Source: Roseospirillum parvum
Lineage (GTDB): Bacteria > Pseudomonadota > Alphaproteobacteria > Rhodospirillales > Rhodospirillaceae
Assembly (NCBI RefSeq): GCF_900100455.1
Contig: NZ_FNCV01000006.1
Coordinates: 166,987 to 230,986, forward strand
Direction: 5' to 3'
Length of the DNA stretch: 64,000 nucleotides
A program made the position numbers and the translations under genes. How positions within the stretch are numbered: position 1 is the first letter of the stretch; every line of letters begins with the position of its first letter. A model generated the notes under the pieces. It saw nothing but the letters and a program-made list of their open reading frames with translations. It was not told where the DNA came from and ran no database searches. Below, one piece after another: positions 28,434-36,873 of this stretch.

Positions 28434-31400
28434 ATGAGCGACTTTCTCGACCATCTTCGTCAGCATGTGTTGCTGTGTGACGGCGGCATGGGCTCGCTGG
28501 TCCAGGCGCTGGACCTGTCGGTGGCCGACGATTTCCTGGGCCAGGAGAACTGCACCGAGATCCTGACCCGCTCGCGGCCCGACGTGATCCGCGACATCCA
28601 CCGCCAGTACTATGGCGCCGGGGCGGACGTGGTGCTCTCCAACACCTTCGGCGGCTCGTCGGTGACCCTGGCCGAGTTCGGGCTTGAGGGCGAGACGGAA
28701 GAACTCAACCAGCGGGCCGTGGAACTGGCCCGCGAGGCGGCGGACAGCTTCGCCGACGGACGGAAGCGCTTCGTGCTGGGCGACATCGGCCCGGGCACCA
28801 AGCTGCCCAGCCTGGGCCACATCGACTACGACAGCCTGGAGGCCGGGCTGGTCCGCCAGTGCGACGGCCTGATCGCCGGCGGGGCCGACGGCATCCTGAT
28901 CGAGACCTGCCAGGACCCGTTGCAGTTCAAGGCGGCCATCAACGCCGCCAAGATCGCCCGCGACAAGGCCGGGCGGTGGCTGCCGATCCTGCTTCAGGTG
29001 ACCGTGGAGACCACCGGCACCCTTTTGGTCGGGGCCGACATCGCCGCCGCCGCCACCGTCGCCCACAGCCTGGGGGTCGACAGCATGGGCCTGAACTGCG
29101 CCACCGGACCGCAGGAAATGGCCGAGCACATCTCCTGGCTGGCCGAGAACTGGCCGGGGCTGATCTCGGTGCAGCCCAACGCCGGCCTGCCCGAGCTGCG
29201 CGACGGGCAGACCTACTACCCACTGACCCCGCGCGAGCTGGCCGACTGGCATCGCCGTTTCGTCACCGAGTACGGGGTCAACATGGTCGGCGGCTGTTGC
29301 GGCACCACGCCGGAGCACATCAGCGCCGTCGATGCCATGCTGCGCGAGCTGGGCGCGCCCCGCCCGGCGCCGGTCGAGCGCACGGTGCACTGGGTGCCCT
29401 CGGTGGCCTCGCTCTATAACCAGATGCCGCTGCGCCAGGAAAACGCCTTCCTGTCCATTGGCGAGCGCTGCAACGCCAACGGCTCGAAGAAGTTCCGCGA
29501 CCTCCAGGAGGCCGAGGACTGGGACGCCATCACCGCCATGGCCCGCCAGCAGGTGCGCGAGGGCAGCCATACCCTGGACGTCTGCACCGCCTTCGTCGGC
29601 CGCGACGAGATCCGCGACATGACCGAGGTGGTCAGCCGGCTGCGCGGTCAGGTGACGACGCCGCTGGTCATCGATTCCACCGAGACCCCGGTCCTGGAGG
29701 CGGCGCTGAAGCTGTATGGCGGCAAGGCCATCCTCAACTCCATCAACTTCGAGGACGGCGAGGAGACGGCGGCCCGGCGCCTGGAGTTGGCCCGCAAGTT
29801 CGGCGCCTCGGTGATCGCCCTGACCATCGACGAGGAGGGCATGGCCAAGGATGCCGAGAGCAAGCTCAGGATCGCCCGCCGGCTGTATGATTTCGCCGTC
29901 AACCAACACGGCCTGCCGGCCTCGGACCTGATCTTCGACCCCCTGACCTTCACCATCTGCACCGGCAACCAGGACGACCGCCGGCTGGCCCTGGAAACCC
30001 TGGAGGCCATCCAGCGCATCGCCGAGGAAATGCCCGAGGTGCAGATCATCCTCGGCCTGTCCAACGTCTCCTTCGGCCTGAAGCCGGTGGCCCGGCACGC
30101 CCTGAACAGCGTCTTCCTGCACCACGCGGTGAAGGCCGGGATGACCGGGGCGATCGTCCACCTGTCCAAGATCAAGCCCTTGCACAAGCTCGACCCGGCC
30201 GAGGTCGAGGCGGCCGAGGACCTGATCTTCGACCGCCGCCGCGAGGGCCATGATCCGCTGTCGGCCTTCATCGAGCTGTTCCAGGACAAGACCCTGGAGG
30301 CCGAGCGCGAGGCGGTGGAGAACCTGACCATCGAACAGCGCCTGGAGCGGCGCATCGTCGATGGCGACCGCCAGGGGCTGGAGGACGACCTTGACGAGGC
30401 GCTGAAGACCATCCCTCCGCTGGACATCATCAACACCCACCTTCTGGCCGGCATGAAGGTGGTCGGCGAGCTGTTCGGCTCGGGCCAGATGCAGCTTCCC
30501 TTCGTGCTCCAGGCGGCCGAGACCATGAAGGCCGCCGTGGCCCACCTGGAACCGCACATGGAGAAGGTCGACGGTCAGGCCAAGGGCACCCTGGTGCTGG
30601 CCACGGTGAAGGGCGACGTGCACGACATCGGTAAGAACCTGGTCGACATCATCCTGTCCAACAACGGCTACAAGGTGGTCAACCTGGGCATCAAGCAGCC
30701 GGTGACGGCGATCATCGAGGCGGCCCGCGAACACGACGCCGACGCCGTGGGGATGAGCGGCCTGCTGGTCAAGTCGACCGTCATCATGCGCGAGAACCTG
30801 GAGGAGATGACCCGCCAGGGCCTGAACCTGCCGGTGCTGCTGGGCGGCGCCGCGCTGACCCGCAAGTACGTGGAGAGCGACTGCTCGGCGGCCTATGGGG
30901 AGGGCGCCGTGGCCTATGCCCGCGATGCCTTCGATGGCCTGACCCTGATGGCCAAGGTGGGCGAGGGCAGCTTTGTCGAGCACTGTCGCGCCGCCCAGGC
31001 CAAGCGCGCGTGGCCGGCCAACGCGCCGGCCGGCGGGCCGCCCGACGACGGGGCCGCCCCCACCGCTGCCCCCTCGGCGGCCCCCTCGGCGGCCAACGAG
31101 AACCAGCCGGGCGAGGCGGATCGCGCCAAGGGCATCACCGAGCGCCCGGTGGAGTGGGACTGGCCGGAGATCACCGCCCGCCGGCAGGATCTGGCCGCCG
31201 GGCATCAGGTGCCCGAACCGCCCTTCCTGGGCGCCACCCGGATCACCGACATCAGCCCGCGCAGCCTGGTCCCCTACATCAGCGAGACCATGCTGTTCCA
31301 GTTCCAGTGGGGCTTCAAGAAGCAGGGCCGCACGCTGGCCCAGTGGAAGGAGTGGGCGCGCCAGGAGTTGCGCCCCATCCTGGCCGACATGGTCGCCCGC

Positions 31401-32000
31401 TGCGAGGCCGAGGAGATTCTTCAGCCGGCGGCCGCCTATGGCTACTACCGCTGCGCCAGCGACGGCGACACGGTGGTGCTGTTCGAGCCCGACGGGACCA
31501 CCGAGTTGGCCCGTTTCTCCTTCCCGCGCCAGCGCCGCGCCGACGGGCTGTGTCTGGCCGACTTCTTCCGCGACATCCGCCAGCCCGAGCGCGACATCTG
31601 TGCCCTGCAGGTGGTGACCATGGGCCAGAAGGCGTCGGAGGTGGCGCGCCAGTGGTTCGCCGACAACCGCTACAAGGACTATCTGTACCTGCACGGGCTG
31701 TCGGTGGAGATGGCCGAGGCGCTGGCCGAGGTGACCCACAAGCGCATCCGCGCCGAGCTGGGCTTCGCGGCCGAGGAGGGGCCGACCATCGAGGCGGTGC
31801 TGAAGCAGCACTACCGGGGGGCGCGCTACTCCTTCGGCTACCCGGCCTGCCCCAATCTGGAAGATCAGGCGCGCATCCTGGAACTGCTGGGGGCCGAGGC
31901 GATCGGCATCACCATGAGCGACGAGGACCAGCTCCATCCCGAGCAGTCCACCTCGGCCATCGTCACGCTGCACCCGGAGGCCAAGTACTTCAAAGTGTGA
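28434..32000 (+). CDS. metH: Cobalamin-dependent methionine synthase
   Basis: A complete 1188-residue, four-module MetH. The homocysteine domain (about 1-325) carries zinc cysteines (GLNCATGP; GGCCGTTPEH). Next are the pterin/folate domain (about 335-600), the cobalamin-binding module with DVHDIGKN (about 727-734, His ligand) and the C-terminal SAM-binding activation domain (from about 900, ending SYPACPNLEDQ-like motifs). The linker between the cobalamin and activation domains is expanded and Ala/Pro-rich, including a 12-bp DNA duplication (gccccctcggcg at 31069-31092). The 63-bp upstream gap is too short for a cobalamin riboswitch. Confidence 0.97.
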   Translation: MSDFLDHLRQHVLLCDGGMGSLVQALDLSVADDFLGQENCTEILTRSRPDVIRDIHRQYYGAGADVVLSNTFGGSSVTLAEFGLEGETEELNQRAVELAREAADSFADGRKRFVLGDIGPGTKLPSLGHIDYDSLEAGLVRQCDGLIAGGADGILIETCQDPLQFKAAINAAKIARDKAGRWLPILLQVTVETTGTLLVGADIAAAATVAHSLGVDSMGLNCATGPQEMAEHISWLAENWPGLISVQPNAGLPELRDGQTYYPLTPRELADWHRRFVTEYGVNMVGGCCGTTPEHISAVDAMLRELGAPRPAPVERTVHWVPSVASLYNQMPLRQENAFLSIGERCNANGSKKFRDLQEAEDWDAITAMARQQVREGSHTLDVCTAFVGRDEIRDMTEVVSRLRGQVTTPLVIDSTETPVLEAALKLYGGKAILNSINFEDGEETAARRLELARKFGASVIALTIDEEGMAKDAESKLRIARRLYDFAVNQHGLPASDLIFDPLTFTICTGNQDDRRLALETLEAIQRIAEEMPEVQIILGLSNVSFGLKPVARHALNSVFLHHAVKAGMTGAIVHLSKIKPLHKLDPAEVEAAEDLIFDRRREGHDPLSAFIELFQDKTLEAEREAVENLTIEQRLERRIVDGDRQGLEDDLDEALKTIPPLDIINTHLLAGMKVVGELFGSGQMQLPFVLQAAETMKAAVAHLEPHMEKVDGQAKGTLVLATVKGDVHDIGKNLVDIILSNNGYKVVNLGIKQPVTAIIEAAREHDADAVGMSGLLVKSTVIMRENLEEMTRQGLNLPVLLGGAALTRKYVESDCSAAYGEGAVAYARDAFDGLTLMAKVGEGSFVEHCRAAQAKRAWPANAPAGGPPDDGAAPTAAPSAAPSAANENQPGEADRAKGITERPVEWDWPEITARRQDLAAGHQVPEPPFLGATRITDISPRSLVPYISETMLFQFQWGFKKQGRTLAQWKEWARQELRPILADMVARCEAEEILQPAAAYGYYRCASDGDTVVLFEPDGTTELARFSFPRQRRADGLCLADFFRDIRQPERDICALQVVTMGQKASEVARQWFADNRYKDYLYLHGLSVEMAEALAEVTHKRIRAELGFAAEEGPTIEAVLKQHYRGARYSFGYPACPNLEDQARILELLGAEAIGITMSDEDQLHPEQSTSAIVTLHPEAKYFKV

Positions 32001-32077
32001 GCCCGGCGCGGTCGACCGCCGGCCCTGGGCTGGCGGTGACGCGGCGGGGGGGCCCTGGCGCGGGAGGGACGCGGCGG

Positions 32078-33391
32078 TCAGACCACCGTCTTCAGTTCCT
32101 TCATGAAGTCGATCATGCGGTCGTTCAACTCGCCCGACTGGCTGTCCAGTTCGCTCGAGGCGCCGCTCACCTCGCGCGCCGAGGCATCGGTCAGGGCCAC
32201 CGCCTCGGCCACCTGGGCGATGTTCTCCGAGACCTCGTCAACCGCCCCGGAAACCGACTGGACGCTGCGCGCGATCTCCTGGGTGGCGGCGTTCTGTTCC
32301 TCCACCGCCGCCGCCACGGCGCCGGAGATGGCGCTCAGCTCGCCGACCACCCGGGTGATCTCGCCGATCGCCTGAACCGAGCCCTCGGTGGCCGCCTGGA
32401 TGGCCGCCACGTGTTGACCGATTTCCTCGGTCGCCTTGGCGGTCTGGGTGGCCAGGGTCTTGACCTCGCCGGCGACCACCGCGAAGCCCTTGCCGGCCTC
32501 GCCGGCCCGCGCCGCCTCGATCGTGGCGTTCAAGGCCAGAAGGTTGGTCTGGTTGGCGATGTCGGTGATCAGGCCGACCACCTCGCCAATGCGCTGGGCG
32601 GCCTCGGTCAGTTTGGTCACCTGGGCGCTGGTCTGCTCGGCCTGTGCGGTGGCCTGCTGGGCGATCTCGTTGGAGCGCCCCATCTGGCCGCTGATCTCGG
32701 TGATCGCGGCGTGCAACTCCTCGGCCGCCGCGGCGACCATGGCGGCGTGCTCGCTGGCCTGGGCCGAGGCATCGCGCACCCGCTCGGTGCGCCGGCTGGC
32801 GTCGGTCGATGAATGGGCCAGCGCCTGGCTGGTGGTCGACAGGCTGGAGGCCGACTGGCCCAGTTCCTCGACCACGCCGCGCAGGTTGGCCTCGAAGGTG
32901 TCGGCGACCCCGCCGAACGCCTTGACGCGATCCTCGATGGCCCCCGAGGCGGCGTTGATGACGCCTGCCGAGTGCAGGAAGCTGCCCTGCATGCCGCGCG
33001 AGATGATGCGCCGGAAGTACTTGTTGTCGCGCACGTATTCCAGCGAGGCGGCGGCTTCGCGCACGAAGGCGTCGGTGCGGTCCAGAAGGTCGTTGGTGGC
33101 GTGCATGAAGGCGCCCAGGTCGCCGCCCTCGGTGATGCCCAGGACGCGCTCCTCGAAGCGGCCGCGCGCACCCTTCTCCAGCACCTTGCGGCAGTCGCCG
33201 ATGGTGCGCTCGGTGCGCCGCAGCAGGAACAAGGCGTAGGCCGCCAGGACCAGCGACAGCCCGGCCCCGACCAGCGCCGTGCTCTGCCCCGTCGGGCCGC
33301 CCAGCAGGACGCCGGCGGCCTCGCCGGCGACGGCCAGCACCATCACCCCGAGCAGGGCCAGCCGGGCCTTAGAGAGAGAAGATGAAAGCAT
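32078..33391 (-). CDS. Methyl-accepting chemotaxis protein
   Basis: A 437-residue chemoreceptor with two closely spaced N-terminal hydrophobic segments (about 8-32 and 38-58) and almost no periplasmic loop. The rest is cytoplasmic: a helical region and the signalling domain with the highly conserved hairpin tip DIANQTNLLALNATIEAARAG. Because it lacks a sensor domain of its own and starts inside the end of an upstream PAS-protein gene (23-bp overlap), I infer that the PAS protein supplies sensing, as in a split Aer system. Confidence 0.93.
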   Translation of the reverse strand: MLSSSLSKARLALLGVMVLAVAGEAAGVLLGGPTGQSTALVGAGLSLVLAAYALFLLRRTERTIGDCRKVLEKGARGRFEERVLGITEGGDLGAFMHATNDLLDRTDAFVREAAASLEYVRDNKYFRRIISRGMQGSFLHSAGVINAASGAIEDRVKAFGGVADTFEANLRGVVEELGQSASSLSTTSQALAHSSTDASRRTERVRDASAQASEHAAMVAAAAEELHAAITEISGQMGRSNEIAQQATAQAEQTSAQVTKLTEAAQRIGEVVGLITDIANQTNLLALNATIEAARAGEAGKGFAVVAGEVKTLATQTAKATEEIGQHVAAIQAATEGSVQAIGEITRVVGELSAISGAVAAAVEEQNAATQEIARSVQSVSGAVDEVSENIAQVAEAVALTDASAREVSGASSELDSQSGELNDRMIDFMKELKTVV

Positions 33392-33893
33392 CGTAGGTCA
33401 ATCCCTTGGCGGCCAGCGTTTCGGTCAGCAGGCGGTAGCTGGCGGCCATCCCATCCTTGCCGTTGGCGTGACGTTTTTCCTCGTCCAGCATGCTGCGGTA
33501 CAAGGGCTTGATCTTCTCCAGCTTGGCCGGCTCCGGGACCCGGCGGCTGGAGTGGTAGCCGATCACCTCGCCCTGGTCGGTGAAGCTCGGGGTGACGTGG
33601 GCGAACACCCAGTAGTAGTCGCCGTTCTTGCAGCGGTTGACCACGTAGGCAAAAATCTCGCGGCCGTCCTGGATGGTCTCCCAGAGCAGCTTGAAGATGG
33701 CGCGTGGCATGTGCGGATGGCGCAGAATGCTGTGCGGCGCCCCCATCAGTTCCTTCTCGGCATAGCCCGAGATGTCGATGAACACCTTGTTGCCATAGAG
33801 GATCCGACCCTTGAGGTCGGTCTTGCTGACAATGATGTCGTCGGGGTCGAAGGTGCGCTCGACGCCGGTCAGGGAAGCCGTTGACGTGGCCAT
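33369..33893 (-). CDS. Aer-type PAS sensor protein
   Basis: A 174-residue soluble protein made almost entirely of one PAS domain. Residues YGNKVFIDISGYAEKELMG, RHPHMPRAIFKLLWETI and VVNRCKNGDYYWVFAHVTP match the FAD-binding PAS domain of the aerotaxis receptor Aer. It has no transmembrane or signalling domain. The gene overlaps the downstream chemoreceptor by 23 bp, which suggests translational coupling and a shared redox or energy taxis function. FAD binding is inferred from the family. A second ATG 54 bp upstream is possible. Confidence 0.9.
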   Translation of the reverse strand: MATSTASLTGVERTFDPDDIIVSKTDLKGRILYGNKVFIDISGYAEKELMGAPHSILRHPHMPRAIFKLLWETIQDGREIFAYVVNRCKNGDYYWVFAHVTPSFTDQGEVIGYHSSRRVPEPAKLEKIKPLYRSMLDEEKRHANGKDGMAASYRLLTETLAAKGLTYDAFIFSL

Positions 33894-34079
33894 GTGTGAG
33901 GGTGTCCCGGGTGGTTGAAGCGGTTGTCGGGGATTCGTTGTACACAAAGCACTTCAGAATAAGTCCATAGCAGATTTGGCGGCATTGAGCAAACGCGTGT
34001 CGGAGGACCGCGGGGTGCGCTTAATAATGGAAATAAAAGCGCCGGCGGGCGCGCCGTGCAATTTGCGCGGCAGGCCGGC

Positions 34080-34277
34080 TCAGCACTCCACTTCGCCGAT
34101 CTGCCGATAAAGGATCATCAGGGCGCCGGCCGACTCGGTGTCGCCACCCATCGCCCGCGCCGCCAGCTTGTCGATGCATTGGCCGGCCAGGGTCCTGAGC
34201 TCGGCCGTGCCAAGGGCGCCGAGAAAGCGGTCGGGGTCGGTCTTGAGGGCGAACAGGAAGGGGCTGTCGGCGGGCAT
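34080..34277 (-). CDS. Small hypothetical protein
   Basis: A 65-residue protein of unknown function. A cggagcc ribosome-binding sequence precedes the ATG at a reasonable distance. The sequence (FLFALKTDPDRFLGAL; LAGQCIDKLAARAMGG; ILYRQIGEVEC) looks soluble and helical, with a terminal cysteine. It is transcribed away from the ccm cluster and toward the PAS-chemoreceptor pair, with a 186-bp gap before the latter. Confidence 0.5.
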   Translation of the reverse strand: MPADSPFLFALKTDPDRFLGALGTAELRTLAGQCIDKLAARAMGGDTESAGALMILYRQIGEVEC

Positions 34278-34493
34278 GGGCGGGCTCCGGGCGCGGGGGT
34301 GGGAAGAAGGCAACAGGGTCGGACCCCGCGGGGTGGCCCGTCAAGCGCCCCCCATTACGCCCCGGGGCGGCGGTTGGATCATGCGCCATATTCCCTGAGC
34401 CCTGGCATGGTCGGGCAAAAAACCCTATGAAGGCGGACACCCGGGCCCAGTGCCGGCCCGCGTTCCGTACCCCTTGCCGTCACCGAGCCGCCC

Positions 34494-35174
34494 ATGTCCG
34501 ATCCCGCCCCCGTCCTTGAAGCCCGCGACCTGATGTGCGTGCGCGGCGAACGGGTGGTCTTCGCCGGCCTCGACCTGACGCTCAAGGCCGGGCAGGCGGT
34601 GCTGCTGCTGGGCCCCAACGGCTCCGGCAAGTCGAGCTTCCTGCGCCTGCTGGCGGGCCTGTTGCGCCCCGCCGCCGGGCGCCTCACGGTGGATGGCGAG
34701 GAGGTCTTCGCCGACCGCGAGACGCACGGTCGCAAGGCGCGCTATGTGGGCCACCTGGATGCCGTGAAACCGGTCCTCTCGGCGGCCGAGAACCTGGCCT
34801 TCTGGGGCCAGCTCTATGGCCTTTCCGGGGCCGCGCTGGAAACCGCCGTGGCCGACGCCCTGGCGGCGCTCGACATCGCCCGCTTGGCCGCCACCCCGGG
34901 CAAGATGCTCTCCGCCGGGCAGAAGCGGCGCCTCAATCTGGCCCGCCTGCTGCTGGCCCCGGCGCCGCTGTGGCTGCTCGACGAGCCGACCACGGCCCTC
35001 GACAAGGCGACCATCGCCCGCTTCGAGGCCCTGCTCGCCCGGCACCGGGCCGACGGCGGCATGGTCGTGCTGTCGACCCACGCCCCGGTCGACCTGCCGG
35101 GCGCCGGCGAGCTCTACATGGATCGCTTCGCCGTTGATCCGGGCACCACCACCTTCGACCTTCACCACCTTTAG
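34494..35174 (+). CDS. ccmA: Heme ABC exporter ATP-binding protein CcmA
   Basis: A 226-residue ABC ATPase of System I cytochrome c maturation; with CcmB and CcmC it releases holo-CcmE. Walker A (LLGPNGSGKSSFLRLLAGLL) lies around residue 38, the signature LSAGQKRRLNLARLLL around 137, and Walker B (LWLLDEPTTALD) follows. Gene order with ccmB and ccmC confirms the assignment. Confidence 0.96.
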   Translation: MSDPAPVLEARDLMCVRGERVVFAGLDLTLKAGQAVLLLGPNGSGKSSFLRLLAGLLRPAAGRLTVDGEEVFADRETHGRKARYVGHLDAVKPVLSAAENLAFWGQLYGLSGAALETAVADALAALDIARLAATPGKMLSAGQKRRLNLARLLLAPAPLWLLDEPTTALDKATIARFEALLARHRADGGMVVLSTHAPVDLPGAGELYMDRFAVDPGTTTFDLHHL

Positions 35175-35186
35175 CGGGGAGCCGAG

Positions 35187-35852
35187 ATGGGGCTGCTGCT
35201 CGACCTGATCCGCCGCGAGTTGCGTCTGGCCCTGCGCCAGGGCAGCGACAGCCTGATGGTGGTCACCTTCTTCGTGCTCACCGTCATCCTGTTTCCCTTC
35301 GGCGTCGGCCCCGAACCCGGGGTGCTGGAGCGCATCAGCGCCGGGGTGCTGTGGGTGATGGCCCTGCTCGCCTCGATGCTGTCGCTCGACCGATTGTTCC
35401 AGACCGACTACGAGGACGGCAGCCTGGACCTTTTGGTCGCCTCGCCGGTGCCGCTGTTCCTGTTGGTGCTGGGCAAGGTGACCGCCCACTGGCTGACCAC
35501 CGGCCTGCCGCTGATCGTCGCCGCGCCGCTGCTCGCCGTCCTTCTGCAGATGAGCCCCGACGGCTTCCTGATCCTGATCGCCGCCATGGCCCTGGGCACC
35601 CCGGTGCTCAGCCTGATCGGCTCGGTCGGCGCCGCCCTGGTGCTGGGCGCCCGGCGGGGCGGGGTGCTGCTGTCGCTGCTGGTCCTGCCGCTCTACGTGC
35701 CGGTGCTGATCTTCGGCGTCTCGGCGGTCGATGCCGCCGTGCAGGGCTTCGAGACCGGGGCCCAGATCAAGATCCTCGGCGCCTTCCTGCTGGCCGCCGG
35801 CGCGCTGTGCCCGCTGGCCACCGCCGCCGCGCTTCGGCAGGCGACGGAGTAG
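35187..35852 (+). CDS. ccmB: Heme exporter membrane protein CcmB
   Basis: A 221-residue protein with six hydrophobic segments. The N-terminal LIRRELRLALRQGSDSL, the LDRLFQTDYEDGSLDLL segment and the LPLYVPVLIFGV stretch are all standard for CcmB. It forms the CcmAB transporter with CcmA; the true substrate is debated. It starts 12 bp after ccmA and is followed by the large repeat that separates it from ccmC. Confidence 0.96.
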   Translation: MGLLLDLIRRELRLALRQGSDSLMVVTFFVLTVILFPFGVGPEPGVLERISAGVLWVMALLASMLSLDRLFQTDYEDGSLDLLVASPVPLFLLVLGKVTAHWLTTGLPLIVAAPLLAVLLQMSPDGFLILIAAMALGTPVLSLIGSVGAALVLGARRGGVLLSLLVLPLYVPVLIFGVSAVDAAVQGFETGAQIKILGAFLLAAGALCPLATAAALRQATE

Positions 35853-35858
35853 CCGGCC

Positions 35859-36037
35859 CCAAGGGGGCGCTGCCCCCTTGGAACCCCCGCCGGGGAAGCA
35901 GGGCTTCCCCGGACCCCTCCACGAGTTGAAATCCTCCGGAGGGGGCGCGCCCCCTCCGAAGGATTTCAGGTCATGGCGGGGGTCCGGGGGACCCTCTGGG
36001 TCCCCCGGCGGGGTTTCAAAGGGGCAGCGCCCCTTTG
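35859..36037. repeat. Composite palindromic repeat element between ccmB and ccmC
   Basis: Five hairpins lie in mirror order: ccaagggggc/gcccccttgg (35859-35881), ccggggaagc/gcttccccgg (35890-35912), a central 40-bp palindrome (35928-35967, one mismatch per arm), ccgggggaccc/gggtcccccgg (35984-36008) and caaaggggc/gcccctttg (36017-36037). The outer flanks are themselves imperfect reverse complements, so the whole 180 bp forms one nested inverted repeat. It resembles REP/MITE-like elements dispersed in GC-rich proteobacteria. Copy number elsewhere is unknown. Confidence 0.85.
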
Positions 36038-36101
36038 CGGTTGGCCGCGCCGAGGCCATGGGAGTAGAGTGCGTCGGTTTTCGCTGTCGTCAGAGGCTGT
36101 C

Positions 36102-36830
36102 ATGCATCGCTATGCCAATCCCGCCCGGTTCCTGAAGATCGCCAACGCGATCCTGCCCTACAGCCTGTGGGCCACGGTGCTGTTGACGGCGGTCGGCCTG
36201 TACATGGCGCTGTTCAACTCGCCACCCGACTATCAGCAGGGCGAGACGGTGCGCATCATGTACGTCCACGTGCCGGCCGCCTGGATGGGGCTGTTCTGCT
36301 ACATCGGTCTGGCCGTGGCCAGCTTCGTGGCACTGGTCTGGAAGCACCCGCTGGCCGACATCGCGGCCAAGGCCTCGGCCCCGGTGGGGGCGGTGTTCAC
36401 GGTCATCTGTCTGGTCACCGGGGCACTGTGGGGCAAGCCGATGTGGGGCGCCTGGTGGGTCTGGGATGCCCGCCTCACCTCGATGCTGGTGCTGCTCTTC
36501 CTCTACCTCGGCCACATGGCGCTGGTGAACGCCTTCGACGACCCCGGGCGGGGCGCCAAGGCGGGCGCCGTGCTGGCCCTGGTCGGCGCGGTCAATGTGC
36601 CGATCATCAAGTTCTCGGTCGACTGGTGGAACACCCTGCACCAGCCGGCGGCGGTGTTCCGCATGGACGGCCCGACCATCGACACGCCGATCCTGATCCC
36701 GCTGCTGGTCATGGCGCTGGCCTTCAAGTTCTACTATCTGACCGTGCTGCTGTGGGCCATGCGCGGCGAGATCGCGGCGGCCAAACTGCGCTCGGCCCGC
36801 CTCGCCGAGGTCCACGCCGGGGCCACCTAA
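36102..36830 (+). CDS. ccmC: Heme handling membrane protein CcmC
   Basis: A 242-residue integral membrane protein with six hydrophobic segments that delivers heme to CcmE. It has the tryptophan-rich periplasmic heme-handling motif (GKPMWGAWWVWDARLTS) and conserved histidines (YVHVPAAWMG; WWNTLHQPAAVFR). The ATG at 36102 was chosen because the longer reading would be encoded by the repeat element. Its distance from ccmB (about 250 bp) is unusual for this operon. Confidence 0.95.
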   Translation: MHRYANPARFLKIANAILPYSLWATVLLTAVGLYMALFNSPPDYQQGETVRIMYVHVPAAWMGLFCYIGLAVASFVALVWKHPLADIAAKASAPVGAVFTVICLVTGALWGKPMWGAWWVWDARLTSMLVLLFLYLGHMALVNAFDDPGRGAKAGAVLALVGAVNVPIIKFSVDWWNTLHQPAAVFRMDGPTIDTPILIPLLVMALAFKFYYLTVLLWAMRGEIAAAKLRSARLAEVHAGAT

Positions 36831-36834
36831 AGCA

Positions 36835-36869
36835 AATCCTCGGCGATCCGGCCCGGATCGCCGAGGATT
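36835..36869. terminator. Perfect 16-bp hairpin between ccmC and the antisense RES gene
   Basis: aatcctcggcgatccg pairs with cggatcgccgaggatt around a three-base loop. It lies between two converging genes and probably terminates both. If active, ccmD-I would need their own promoter. Confidence 0.75.
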
Positions 36870-36873
36870 GGCC

